Shown here: positions 33,095 to 44,283 of the stretch, piece by piece
How the letters are laid out: the number at the start of each line of letters is the position of its first letter
Numbering within the stretch: the stretch's first letter is position 1
Assembly: GCA_037953625.1 (NCBI GenBank)
Contig: CM075652.1
Coordinates: forward strand, 11,428,501-11,492,500
Direction of reading: 5' to 3'
DNA: 64,000 nt
Origin: Crotalaria pallida
Taxonomy: Eukaryota; Streptophyta; Magnoliopsida; Fabales; Fabaceae
Program-made: the position numbers and the translations under genes
The notes under the pieces: model-generated
What the model was told of the DNA's origin: nothing
The model's input: the letters and a program-made list of their open reading frames with translations, nothing else
Databases searched by the model: none

Positions 33095-33670
33095 TCACAG
33101 CATCACCTCTTCACAGCAACCACGCCATCCACGACCAGCGTCGGTGACGATAACGGCACGGGTCTGAACGGGGAAAGAGAGGGGACAACCTTCGAGCTCC
33201 AAGTCACCAAAATCAAGCGTGAGAGCAACCAAGGAGGACGGATCCAGCCCTAGGTAACGGCGGCGACGTGGCCTCCAAGGCCGGCGGCAACAGCGACCAG
33301 CGAAGGCGACCCCATGGTGGCAGCGAGTCGCGAGTAGCGACTGGGTGGAGGGAGAATGCGCGTGGGCACGCGGCTTCGACAGCAAGAGAGGAACGGCGGT
33401 GATGGAGCTTAACAGCGGCGGCGCTGGTCCAGGGGCAGCGGTGCTCTTCTTGGCTAAGAGGGAGATAGAGAGCGGGACTGAGGGAGATAATGCCATGGAA
33501 GAAAGAGAGAGAGCCACTGAAGAAGAATAAAAAGTTGAAGGAGAGTGGCTGGATGAGGAGGAAACACGAAGGAGAGTGAGAGCCAACAAGGGTGGGGGGC
33601 GGCGGCACATAGGAAAGAAGGAGAAACATAGGGTTTTCAACCCTCTTAGTTACCAATATACCCTCCTACT
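33095..33670 (-). other. GC-rich segment of the D 5' LTR
   Basis: Near-identical to 13400-13970, with sense-strand frames of 181 and 147 codons. The frames differ from the other copy by scattered substitutions. No known protein family. Confidence 0.5.
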
Positions 33671-34059
33671 TATCTAATTTTTATTTTTAACAACAAAACA
33701 AAAACATTATTCCTATCATGATTATTATTATTGCTTAAAGGAAAAAGCAACACTAAAAATAAATTGTCATATCAACACATATAGGGTAAATAATAAGGTT
33801 AGTAATTTTGATATTATTCACAAAATAATTTAATATTGTTATATTTAAATCAAAGCAAAGTATAGAAAATATATTTTTAAAATAGGGTAATTACTTTAAA
33901 TGAATTTACTTTAAAATATACGAATAAAAATGTACTTTTCCAAATAATATAACGTACTTTATGAAAATACCCAACGTTTTAATTATTAATTAAAAGAATT
34001 AATTACTTAATTTGATAAATCTCTAAATTTATAAGGCTAAAGAAAATTAGGATGTTACA

Positions 34060-34578
34060 AATCGATTAACACTCATCAGTTGCACATGGTTAATCGATTA
34101 ACCCCACCATTAATCGATTAGTGCCAGAAGGTGGCTAAAAATTTAATCGATTAACCTACCCTCTAATCGATTAGTGGTTGAACATTGCCAAAAACTTAAT
34201 CGATTAACTCAAGGCTTAATGATTAACTGGTTCAGCCCACCATTCCCTTGCACTTCAAATTGTCCTAACTTCTTCGTTAACCGTCGGATCTTGCTCAAAT
34301 TTTGGGACAAGCATCCTAAGACACGCATCTTCACATCCAACGGTGGAATTTGGGTTTAGAGCTATGGATATTTTATTCCTAATTTCCTAAGGTCCCTTGT
34401 TCTTTAGATTTTAAATAACCCTTCTAAAACTCATTTCTAAGCTAATTCTACCTCATAAAACCTACCCTTACTAAATCCTACATTCTAAACGGAATCAAAG
34501 ACATGGAAACAACACTACTCTTATCAAAATTCCATTAACTAAGGCACCTAATGATTTGGGAAAATCGGGGATGTTACA
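34060..34578 (-). repeat. Gypsy-F 3' LTR, first 519 bp, with AATCGATT pairs
   Basis: It ends TGTTACA at 34572-34578. TAATCGATTA occurs at 34091/34111 and 34144/34164, and at 34197 with a one-base-deleted partner at 34217; every pair is 20 bp apart. The D insertion at 34059/34060 cuts another copy. The segment rc-equivalent to GATCCGACGGTTAACGAAGA lies at 34271-34290. Confidence 0.85.
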
Positions 34579-34616
34579 ATACTCCCCCACTTAAAGGAAT
34601 TTCGTCCCCGAAATTC
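34579..34616 (-). other. Gypsy-F polypurine tract and adjacent hairpin
   Basis: The minus strand reads AAGTGGGGGAGTAT up to the LTR start. Just inside is an inverted repeat GAATTTCG/CGAAATTC around a 4-base loop. Confidence 0.8.
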
Positions 34617-37600
34617 GACTGAGTTCAAAGAACTAAAAGAGATATAGAGCTATATGCTCTAGTAACACAATGAACCTTATCTTGGTCAATGAAAGGGTTA
34701 TGACTTTTGGGGATTCACTCCCCCACTTAAAACACAACTACGGTTGAGGTTTCACTCTTAGGAAAACTAACCTATTCCAACTAATCAGAGAAGCAACAAG
34801 TCCTCAACTCCCCTGTAACATATAATCACTCAATAAAATATAGGCTACAATATCAGGAAAATATTTTAAACAGATAATTATAAATAACATGCTCAAAAAG
34901 GAACAACACATAAAGCATTTATCAATAAAAGGAATTAACATAACAAAACCTAATTCAGACACTATCAAAAGAGATAACAGTACACATCAACAGTTTTAAA
35001 ATACTATTTGTTTATCTAAAATCAAATACAAAGAGCATCATGGTTTGGAATTTTATCAAAGAGTATACTTTTGAAAGAAAAGTAAGACATCAACTCAACA
35101 CAAGTAAATGAAAATAATTACTACACACTAAGATAGTCTTGCATTGAATTAAATTGAATTTGATAGAAGTTTGAAAGATTTTGGTATGGCAAGACTTGCT
35201 TGGGGTAAAAGAGATTTGTGAATTATGGAATAACAAAATCAAGGTTTGGAGAGAAAATCATTAAATGAATAGGGTTTACAAACGATAAAGTACATGAGTC
35301 AACATTCAAAATCGGGAGATACGTTTCAAAACCTTAATACACCCTAATTCGAAAATTAGTTCGCAATCTTATTTATGAAAATAGATATTTGATATTCATA
35401 CTATGGAATATAGAAGGAATAAGGTTTGGAATGTCCACATGAAACGAGCACATTAGAACAGTTAAAATTTCATTTTACAATGAGCATTTTCTTAAAGAGG
35501 TAAACAAAATTGGGGAATACTTTACATATGGACATGATTGGAAAATAAGGGTTATAATAAAAGATAGGTATAAGGGCTGTTCTTAGAAAATTAAACTGAT
35601 CTTTATAAATAGGGAGGTTGCAAATATTACACAAATAGATATACTTCGATAATATATATAGAGAAATTGAGTTGTCATACACCCAAAACTTAGTTTATCA
35701 AAATTATAAGTTTTATCATGTGCAACACTTTCTCTAAGAAAGAGGTTGCACTGAAAATATACATATGTACTAATGAAATAATTGGAATTAGAAATTGCCA
35801 TGCAAAGAACACAACAAAGTGTATAAAAGAGCTAAACGTGGAACTAGACTTAAAGAATTTTCATGAGAGAAATACGAGACACTTATTTTGAAAGAATCTG
35901 AATTGATAAGTAATCACTAAGGATTAATATAATATCCTTTCAAAATCATTTTCAAAGATGGGTAAAAATATTCCTTATCTAAAATCAACTTTGGTTTGTA
36001 GACGAAGAGTATGAAAATAATTAAAAGTTGGGAACTATCTTAAAAAGATCCCAAATAATTTGATTGATAAAAATAGTTTAACTTAACATATAGTCTTAGT
36101 AAGCTTAAAAGTGTAAATACACACACATACACGTACAAATCAATCATTCAGAAATACGTAAGGCCTACTTCCTATATAAACATCTAAATATCTATATGCC
36201 TATGACTTACTCTAAGACTCCATCAAATCGAACCTAACTTCTACTACCCAATCTAGGACTTAGAACCTATTGAGGTGCTACACTCCACCTAATAGATAAC
36301 TCCACAAGGCAAGACCTCAACTAGTCCTATGTTTATTATTTTCTATAAGGATCAAGGCTTCCTATTCGGTTCTTGAGGTTAGGACTTTACACGACTGTTT
36401 CTCGTCTCCAATCCTAATCGAAACTTGAATACCACGATCTAGATTTCAACGCTAAAACTTTCCTACCGGATGTTAAAATTGGGGCTTTAACATTCGACAA
36501 ACTACATTCCTTAAAATAGTTCATAAGGGTTTTGAAAATCATTTGTAGTTTCGGAATATCGCTTGTTCAATAGTACCCACACATTTCCTCGGAGTTCTAA
36601 GTGAACTTAAAGGAAAAGACATAACATCCTTCACCTTAACTTAAGTTCTAACTTAAATCTTAACTCTAAGATAGCATGCATTGCCTTTACCCCACCTTAC
36701 TACCTTCACTTACATTCCTCAAATCCACATCATAGAAAAGTTATGAAATGTTGACTTGCAAGAAAAAGATTTGGTATTCGGTGATAAAGTACTTTTAAAG
36801 ATATGCATCTTCTTCGTCATAAGGAAAACACCTTGCACTTGATAAATCCTTTTTATTTAAAACTTTGACAAAATTATCGGATAGGAAAAGACATGTCAAG
36901 TATTCAAAAGTTCAAAGTGTTTCTATAGGTTTTCCAAGGTCATTTCACATTAGCTTTGAAACTGATTCAGGAGTTTTGAGGACTCTTTGAACCAGGCATA
37001 CGAGAGTCCTCTATGATTCGTCAAACTCAAATAAAAGGAATGTATTCTTCGGTTAAAAGTTTAATTTCATTTAAATTTTCAAATCTCACTGAGTACATTT
37101 CCTTTTATTTTAACTTTGAAGTTCAAGCTTTGATTTGAACTGACTTATATCGCATTCAGTGAATTCCTATTTAATCGGCAATTGGTGTAACTTAAGAATA
37201 AACTACACCATCATTCAATTAGTTAGGAATTCACAGTATTGGCATTACGTTCTTAAAAACTGGTGTTGCGACACTTAATCAATTATCAAAGTTGGAACCA
37301 ATTCCATACCTTGGAAAATATTAGAATACTAGTATACTTGACATTTATTATCATTAATAATATTTGGATCTTTCAAAGAGAGAGAGTCTCAAAATAATCT
37401 GATGCAAAAACGATTTTATACTTTATCAATAATAGTATGTTTATCACCAAATGTAATGCGGGAATGAAGGAGGTACTTAGGTCTTACTAAAGACAACACT
37501 TAGCAATTAAAGTGAAAGGTAATTACAAAGGGTTGACACCTATTCACTTCCGCTGCGCACTCTGATAAAGAATGCTCGGAGTGCAAGATTTACTAAATCC

Positions 37601-38160
37601 TAATGCCTATCTTATTCTTAGGCATAGAAAAATAAATCTGGCAGTTATTTGATTGGATTCAAGGACTAAATGATATTATCTTCCAACAAATGTAAATCTC
37701 GAGGTGGCCAATCTCGATTCCACATTACATTGAAGATAACATCACTTCTCGTACTATCCGAGTTCCAATCAAATAATCTAAAAATAGAACAAAACAACGA
37801 CTCATCTTCGATTCAAATGAGGACTTTGAAACTTCACCATACAGAAAAGTTGCAGTCCTTTATCGTATTTGAAATGGAACTAAAATTCAAACTAAGGTTT
37901 AGTTCTGCCCGTTGGGGTAGCAATTTCATGCTCTGACCCGTTGGGAGTTCTTACTCCCCTTAGTCTCTACTTTCTGTCCACTTCTGAATACAACAAAGTC
38001 ACAATTGAAAATTTAGTTTCAACCCCTCTTTAAATTGAAGGTAGCACCCTAAGGTTACTAAACTATAACTATCACTATTCCACACTACTAAACTATACCA
38101 ACTTTAGCTAAAGATGCATGAACATAGTGCTAAAATATACAACCTATCTAACTATCCTTA
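34617..38160 (-). other. Gypsy-F internal DNA, noncoding
   Basis: 3.5 kb of AT-rich DNA with no reading frame above about 90 codons and no retroelement protein motif. The longest frames (35470-35801 minus, 37670-37936 plus) look random. I see no other feature. Confidence 0.7.
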
Positions 38161-38244
38161 GTTACTCTCATATGGAGTAACTCTTTTAGGAGTAGGAAAT
38201 CCATACTCCACAGCCGAGGAATTGCAACCATTGCTTTGACACCA
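38161..38244 (-). other. Gypsy-F leader hairpin and degenerate primer site
   Basis: The hairpin at 38161-38181 has stem GTTACTC/GAGTAAC with a loop unlike A. The minus strand at 38233-38244 reads TGGTGTCAAAGC, two changes from the initiator-Met consensus. Confidence 0.75.
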
Positions 38245-38246
38245 TT

Positions 38247-39601
38247 TGTAACATCCTGACTTTTTAATTTAAAATACATTAGTTAAGATTGTTAATTTCA
38301 TTAGAAAATACTTGGGTTTTTATAAAAATTTTGGCGGAGTTTCGTTTAAAATACGGATTTTCCCCAAATAGATTTTTAATCCTGTCAAGTTAAGAACAAA
38401 TTGCAGGGAAAAGAGATCTATAATTACATTTTAGAACTATTTCAAAGAGGATATCATTATATCCACCCCATACACTAATACTTTCATAAAAGTCATTATA
38501 GAGTCCCTTTTTACAAAATCAAAATAGGCTTAACTCCAAGCAGAAGCAAGGTTAAAATACAACTTTGATTAATGAAAATATTTTACATAATAGAATCTTA
38601 GCCTGGTTGCTAAAGTGATGCGACTACAAGGTCACTATCACAATTATGCTCTCTTTAAAAGAGAGTGTTGACTCTCGGCATAAAAGCTATGAACATCTTT
38701 CTCCACAGGGTACCTAATATGGTCAACAGTAAGGGTGAGTAACTTGGATATAGATTAGAGAAAAACATTTGAAAGTAATACTAAGGCATGACTAAGCACA
38801 ATCATAACATAAAGTACTAAAGTAAAAGAAGAGTTTTCAACGACAATCACCAATCAATTAAAACGATTCATATTTATAATGCGATGCTTTAATGTACAAT
38901 CACATGATTATGCTATGCACGTCACACTTATGAATTTGATTATTGAATCCGATGTTACACAATTCATTTCATTTCATTGACTTTAACAATTTAATCGGAT
39001 TCAATGATCTAACTCATTATGCAATCCCTTCCACACTTTCACTTTAACATTAACACTTTAACTTTAGCTTTAACTTTAACACTTTAACTTTTCCCTTTTC
39101 ATTAACTTTTCCATATCCTCACATACACCCTCCACTCTGGGGAAAAACCGACTAGGAGTAAGCATTTCTCAATCTAAGGTACTTCACCCCTTTAGGGTTC
39201 GTCATACCGCACTTCACCCCTCTAGGGTTCGTCATGCTTGCTTGCACAGTACTTCACCCCTCTAGGGTTCGTCATACAATTCGGATTGATTCGCCCGAAT
39301 TGGCTTTAGCAGAAATCACCCTCGACTGGCCAAAAGGAACCAAAGTAATAGAATTATTATAGTTTGCATAGAACCAATCCGCAACACGGGAGTCAAACCC
39401 ATGTCCTGTGCAAGATCAAAGTCCTCCATAATAATTCTAATAATTTACTTTTGTCCTCATCAATCAAAAAGACGTGTGTTTTTCCCCTACTCCTAACGTC
39501 CACCTTTACACCATGAATGATACTATGTGCAAGTGCTTTTCAATTGAGATTGAAACCCCCTTTTTATTCTCCTTTTTAAAATCACATTAATTTGGTTGCT
39601 G
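38247..39601 (-). repeat. Gypsy-F 5' LTR, end-proximal part
   Basis: It starts TGTAACA at 38247. It contains a hairpin CTCTCTTT/AAAGAGAG (38649-38665), a run of short repeats of the type AACTTTAACAC near 39040-39100, and a three-unit hairpin array (39179-39274). It is cut at 39601 by the G array. Confidence 0.8.
39179..39274 (-). repeat. Three hairpin units in the F LTR
   Basis: Three copies of ACTTCACCCCTCTAGGGTTC (first copy CTTT in the middle) followed by GTCAT. The inner stem is ACCC/GGGT. The outer arms change together: GGTA/TACC, GCA/TGC, GTA/TAC. Confidence 0.75.
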
Positions 39602-39964
39602 ATTTATGCTTGCTGATTGTTAAGTATGAGATAATGAGAAGTGATAATAAAAGACACTAAGAAAAGATATAATCCATGTTCTTCTTTAAGTCCTGATGGA
39701 ACCAGGCAGCCTTGATAAGACATTAGGATGCAAGACAATGATGAGAGGATTAAGAATGATCGGAAAGGAAATGAGAAAGGATGACTGGAAAGGGATAGAG
39801 AGATGAAAGTTGAAAAGACTTCGTGATGATGACGTGAGTGAGCCAGAGCTGGGAAGGAATGTGATGTGGGATTGAAAGTGGAAAGTGATGAGAGTGAAGC
39901 TTGATTTTTATTTTGCTTCGTGGATTGAGACTATCGTTGAGTTGAGTTTGCTCTTCCACTAGTT

Positions 39965-40440
39965 CTCAAGAAGAGAAAGTTTTTGAGAAAAGCTTTTGAA
40001 AAGAAATTTTTGAAAAGGTTTTCAAAAATGAGATTTTTGGAGAGGACTTATGAAAGGAGTTTTTGAAAAGAGTTTGCGAACTAAATCTTTGAAACAAATT
40101 TACGAAATGTAGTTTTGAAATGGGTTCCCAAAAATGAGATTTTTGAAAAGAATTTATGAAAACATAAATTTTTAAAGGGGTTCCCAAAATGAGAAGAAAA
40201 TTTTCCAAAATAGATTTTCGAAAAGAGATTGCGGAGAAAGATTTTTGAAATAAGTTTTCTAAAGGAGATTTTTTAAAAGAATTATGAAATGAAATTTTTA
40301 GAAAAGGATTTATGAACCAAAGTTTTGAAAAGAGTTTACGAATTGAAAATTTCTGAAAAGGAATTGTGAAATGAGATTTTTTGGAGAAAATTGTGAAGTA
40401 GAGTTTCAAGAAAAGTTTATGAAAAGAGATTTAAGGATTG
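39965..40440 (+). repeat. Degenerate GATTTTTGAAAAGA-type repeat
   Basis: About 480 bp built from variants of a 14-30 bp unit around TTTTGAAAAG, with counterparts at about 47010-47460 and 54030-54480. The opposite-strand frames full of Phe/Ser/Lys are repeat artefacts. Confidence 0.75.
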
Positions 40441-41127
40441 TTTTGGAAAAAGTTTTGTGTGATGAGATTCAAGCTGTAAATGTGATTCCGCTCTGTGCCA
40501 AGTTAAGGAATGAAAGGAAAAGAGATGCAAAGATAGCGATCGGGACTCATTGAAGGGTTGCACGAAGGGTGAGCCGACCATTAGGTTAAGTAAAAGATAA
40601 AAGACTTTAAAAGACATTAACAGCGAACGCGGTGAGGTATGAGAGTTAACCCGAAGTAGTGGAGAGGAAGATATTATGGGTATCTGTGGATACTCAGGTG
40701 GAGATTGCATGAGGGGAGGACGATGACGGTGAAACGTCAAGAAGTCTAGAGTATATTTCTAGGCAGAACGAACTCCACAGGAGGCGTACTAACGTGGTAG
40801 GGACTAGGTCCAATGTCATGGAAAGTTCTGCGTGCACACTAGAATTGTACTATCGCCCCCTTGAATGCAAGTCTAGAACAGTGAGAGGGACTGGAGTGGG
40901 GCATCTTGTTTGCCACTGTAGTGAGACAGTGTGCCTTGTTATATATATGAATTGAATTGATATGATTTGAGGCTGAGTCCTCCTGGTCTGGGACCATTTG
41001 TTGTGAGACAGCTGTCGTGCCCGCACGGTAAAGGTCATGTACTCCTATTTGCTTCCGACTAGGTGGATGGATGGCCGAGGAGATGTAGACTTGAGACGTG
41101 AGCGCTAACTACGAACGGACGCGTACC

Positions 41128-41159
41128 TCGATGATTCTTTAATCCCCCTTAATCATCGA
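41128..41159 (+). other. Nine-bp perfect hairpin in the G LTR
   Basis: TCGATGATT and AATCATCGA are separated by 14 bases including CCCCC. It is kept unchanged in the other copies at 48170-48201 and 55190-55221. Confidence 0.7.
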
Positions 41160-42226
41160 TGGTTGTAATTTGATAAGACATGATGAGAAAAGATTTATAA
41201 TTAAGAAAAGTAAAGTTTATGAAGTTTTGATGATGAGGAGGTGAAGTTTGGGACAAGTGATGGAAACCTTGAAGAGGGAAAAAGGAATAAGTGAAAGAAA
41301 GGGAATGGTGAATGAAGAAGTGATTGAGGAAATGATTGAAAATATAAGAATGTTAATAAGTTAATATAATAAGAATTGTGATGTTATGCTTGAATGCTGT
41401 TTTGTGTGTGTGCCTTGTTTGTATTGTGTGTGTTCTCTTGATATCCCGCCTGCGGTAAATCCACAACGTCGACGATTCGTCGTTCGGTTCGCTAACTCTC
41501 TCATGCTCGTTGGTATATCGGTGCTTCTGGTACTCCAACGTGCAGATGGAGTATCGCATGGAGATTGCAACCTGGACTAGACATGGATGTGGCTGGAAGC
41601 GTACCCCGTCTGGTTGGGTATGGATTGGCGACACTCAGATCATGATTCCGGATCCAGAGCATCGACTTTGCGGAGCTAAGCTAGGACCTCTCTTGGAGCA
41701 AGTTTATGTACGTGGATATCGAGACTACGAGGAGAAAGTGCGGTGTGAAGCTTGGAGGACTTCTTCTGTTCCAACTAGGACGCAATGGGTGCCAAAGAAT
41801 GGTGGGCCAGCAGCAAGGGAGAAGGCTTCATCCTCTGGAGTTAAGCAAGGATACAAGAAGGAGAATCGAGAGTTGCACCCTATAGTTTTCATTAGGAAGA
41901 GTCAGAGGTAGGGTAAATAGATTAAGTTGTTGATAGTGTTGAGTCAAGGATTATCTGAGCAAAGTATCACTTCTATAACTATGCCCTACTTTTGTTTTGT
42001 GAACTGGCCGAACTTTGTTTTAACAAGAAATATGAAATCGTTTGAAATATTTGAAAGTGAAGGTGCGGAAAGGTTTTAAGTAACAACCCGGTTTTCAAGT
42101 AAGGACGTGAACATGCACAAATGGTTCACCACGAACGTTTTTGTTTAGAAAAAAAATGGCGTCATTTTTAACAACTTTTTCATCAAATAATGATTATCTT
42201 TGGGTGGCGAAAATCGGGCTGTTACA

Positions 42227-43443
42227 GAGTGGTATCAGAGCGATGTTAATCCTTTGTGGCCTTAAGCCCATGCTTGCATGCTTTGTTTGTTTGTTTGTTT
42301 ATTTGTTTGTGTGACTGAGTGTGCTTGTTAGTGTGAGGATAGGAGTCTGAGGTTAGGTTCTTGTCTTTCTGAGGTGAAAGACTTGGCTGTCTCTAGTGCC
42401 TGCAATGTTAGGTTAAGGACCCTGATGGTTAAGTAAGTTTAGGCGGATTCTAAGATTGAGATCCCATGACCCTTGAGGTAGTTTCTTAGACCTAAGTCTG
42501 TGACCCCGACGAACCCTTTTGATACAAGGAAATAGGATGTTATTCTTGAGACCCGTGTTTGTTGAATTGTTTCAACAACGGCAGTCAGTCGGAATCCAAA
42601 TTCTTTCTTCAGCCTTCCTATTTAACCCTAGCCTTACCAATCTTTCCAAGATTTGCTGACCTGATTTGTGGTATCAGGAGTGTCATAGTACGCAAATAGT
42701 GTAGGCTTGAATGATCATGGATGGATAAATGGTGGATACTGAGTAAAATATAGGACAATGGTGAGCTTAGTAGTAGGTTTGATCGAAGTTGGGGAGCCAC
42801 AAGAAGAAAGTAAGTGTATATTGACCTTAGTTCGGGGAATAGTGAGGAAGATTAGACCTTCTTTGTTCTATAGTTAGATGTTGGACGGAGAAAGTGGTAG
42901 ATTCGATTGATGTTGGGTAGGATAGGTGAAGTTATTCTGAGAAAGTAGAACCAGATTTGTCATACAAACCCCCTTAAGATGGAAGCATGGTGGATGGAAA
43001 CCTTAGAGTTAGAAGGGAATTAGAGGAAGGAGTGATTGTTTGTAGGTTAGTGAGGGCCTAAAGTGTAGGAGGTAGTGAGTATTTTAGGCTAAACTCGATG
43101 CTTTTGGAGATGTGTGAATTTTTGTTTACTTGTTTTCCCTGGGTTTACACCCAAGATATGCTCTCTGCAACGACGATCAGCTAAAGGAGCGACATCTTCT
43201 TCGGTTAGCCTGCGTGACTTAACCCGATTTGACGCGTAAATGGTTATGCTATGGAGCTTCTTTATCAGAAAGCGGCACACGAGGAGTATTGTGAAGAGCC
43301 TACTGTCAGTAAAGGAAGAGACGACCGTGAAGCAATAATGAGAATTTTCTCATGGACATCACTGTGATGTGAGAGTTGTTGTGCCCTGCTGCCCAATCCA
43401 CAACGTATTTCTCGGGGACGAGAAATCTTTAAGTTGGGGAGAA
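42227..43443 (+). other. G internal unit 1
   Basis: The primer site TGGTATCAGAGC is at 42230-42241. The rest is noncoding, with a second, imperfect TGGTATCAGGAG at 42670. It ends with a hairpin, stem ATTTCTCG/CGAGAAAT (43407-43426), and the tract AAGTTGGGGAGAA before the next LTR. At 1217 bp it has no gag or pol. Confidence 0.85.
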
Positions 43444-43779
43444 TGTAACACCCCTCAAAATCCTCGTACTGTTTTAATTTCTAAAAAGAATTGTTTTTTA
43501 GAAAAGTATTTTTAAAGGGTATTTTCTTAAATAAATTTCCTAAATCATGTTTTCAAAGTGGTAAATGATTTTACAGAAATGATTTTTCATGAAATAATGC
43601 CATGATTTTTAAAGTTGATTTTTGGAAATAGTTATGTGTTTAAGATTCTTTTAAGGAAATGTTGGATTTTTCAACAAGAAATTATTTTATGAAAAGTGTG
43701 TTTTGTTTCCTATAAATATGTACTTGATATTTTTGGGAGTAATTATAATTTCTATGCATGAATGATTTATTTCCTATGT

Positions 43780-44010
43780 GTGTACATATATGTGTATATA
43801 CGGTCTTATATGTATGTATGTTTAGACTTATGTGGAAATTTAATTAGTAAATGAATGTGATTATATATGCATGTATGTATGTGTGTAAAATGTATGTGTT
43901 GGCATGATGTATATATGTGCATGAGTGTATGTGTTAGGCGTGAAAATGAGTGAATGTATGTGTGAATATATGAGTATATATGTGTGTGAGTGCCGTATGT
44001 GTATGTGAGT
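43780..44010 (+). repeat. TATG/TGTG-rich microsatellite zone
   Basis: Interrupted runs of TATGTATG, TGTGTG and TATATG lie in the U3-like part of the G LTR, repeated at about 50800-51030. Confidence 0.7.
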
Positions 44011-44274
44011 GGGGAGGAAAGCCTAGAAATTTCCTAAGTTGTAACCAAGTCCCTAACCAAGTGAACCAAAACCCTAACTAAATGGTGGAAGCCCTAATGG
44101 AGTGCTAAAAAGTCTTGCACCTAAGTGACCCCTAAACACCCTAATGTCCCCTACATGTTCCCTTAAGAAATGCTAACCTCCACCCATGCAAAAATAGAGA
44201 AGGCCGAATTTACCCCTCCCTCAAGAGCTCTTGGCCGAATTACCCAAGGACAAAATAGGAAGCCATGAGTTGCT

Positions 44275-44283
44275 TATAAATAG
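44275..44283 (+). promoter_or_regulatory. TATA box of G LTR copy 2
   Basis: TATAAATAG lies about 830 bp into the LTR, followed about 30 bp later by a pyrimidine-rich stretch typical of a plant transcription start. The same is at 51295-51303. Confidence 0.65.

Larger units (their letters stand above)
12237..34059 (-). mobile_element. Gypsy-D: non-autonomous Gypsy element with giant LTRs, heavily interrupted
   Basis: On the minus strand the order is 5' LTR (34059 to 30438), primer site (30434-30423), leader, internal DNA (30422 to 30257 and 16289 to 14395), polypurine tract, and 3' LTR (14356 to 12237, continuing left of the window beyond Copia-1). Internal DNA totals only about 2.1 kb with no coding capacity, against LTRs of 3.6 kb, so it fits the large-retrotransposon-derivative type. 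The two LTRs are nearly identical where both are present. Solo LTR C is inserted in its internal region with duplication CAATG. D itself sits in the F 3' LTR, with flanking bases AATCG on the right. Confidence 0.85.
30438..34059 (-). repeat. Gypsy-D 5' LTR
   Basis: 3622 bp between TGTAACA (30438) and TGTTACA (34053-34059). Its right 2.08 kb matches 12237-14356. It contains a hairpin array (31196-31462), a GC-rich segment (33095-33670), and a CCTGCTCGGCCGG stretch near 30760 equivalent to the GCCGAGCAGG motif. Confidence 0.9.
39602..42226 (+). repeat. G LTR copy 1, 3' part
   Basis: It corresponds to 46639-49268. It ends GGGCTGTTACA and is followed by the primer site. Within it are the degenerate TTTTGAAAAG repeat (39965-40440), small hairpins near 40912-41033, and a strong hairpin at 41128-41159. 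Confidence 0.85.
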
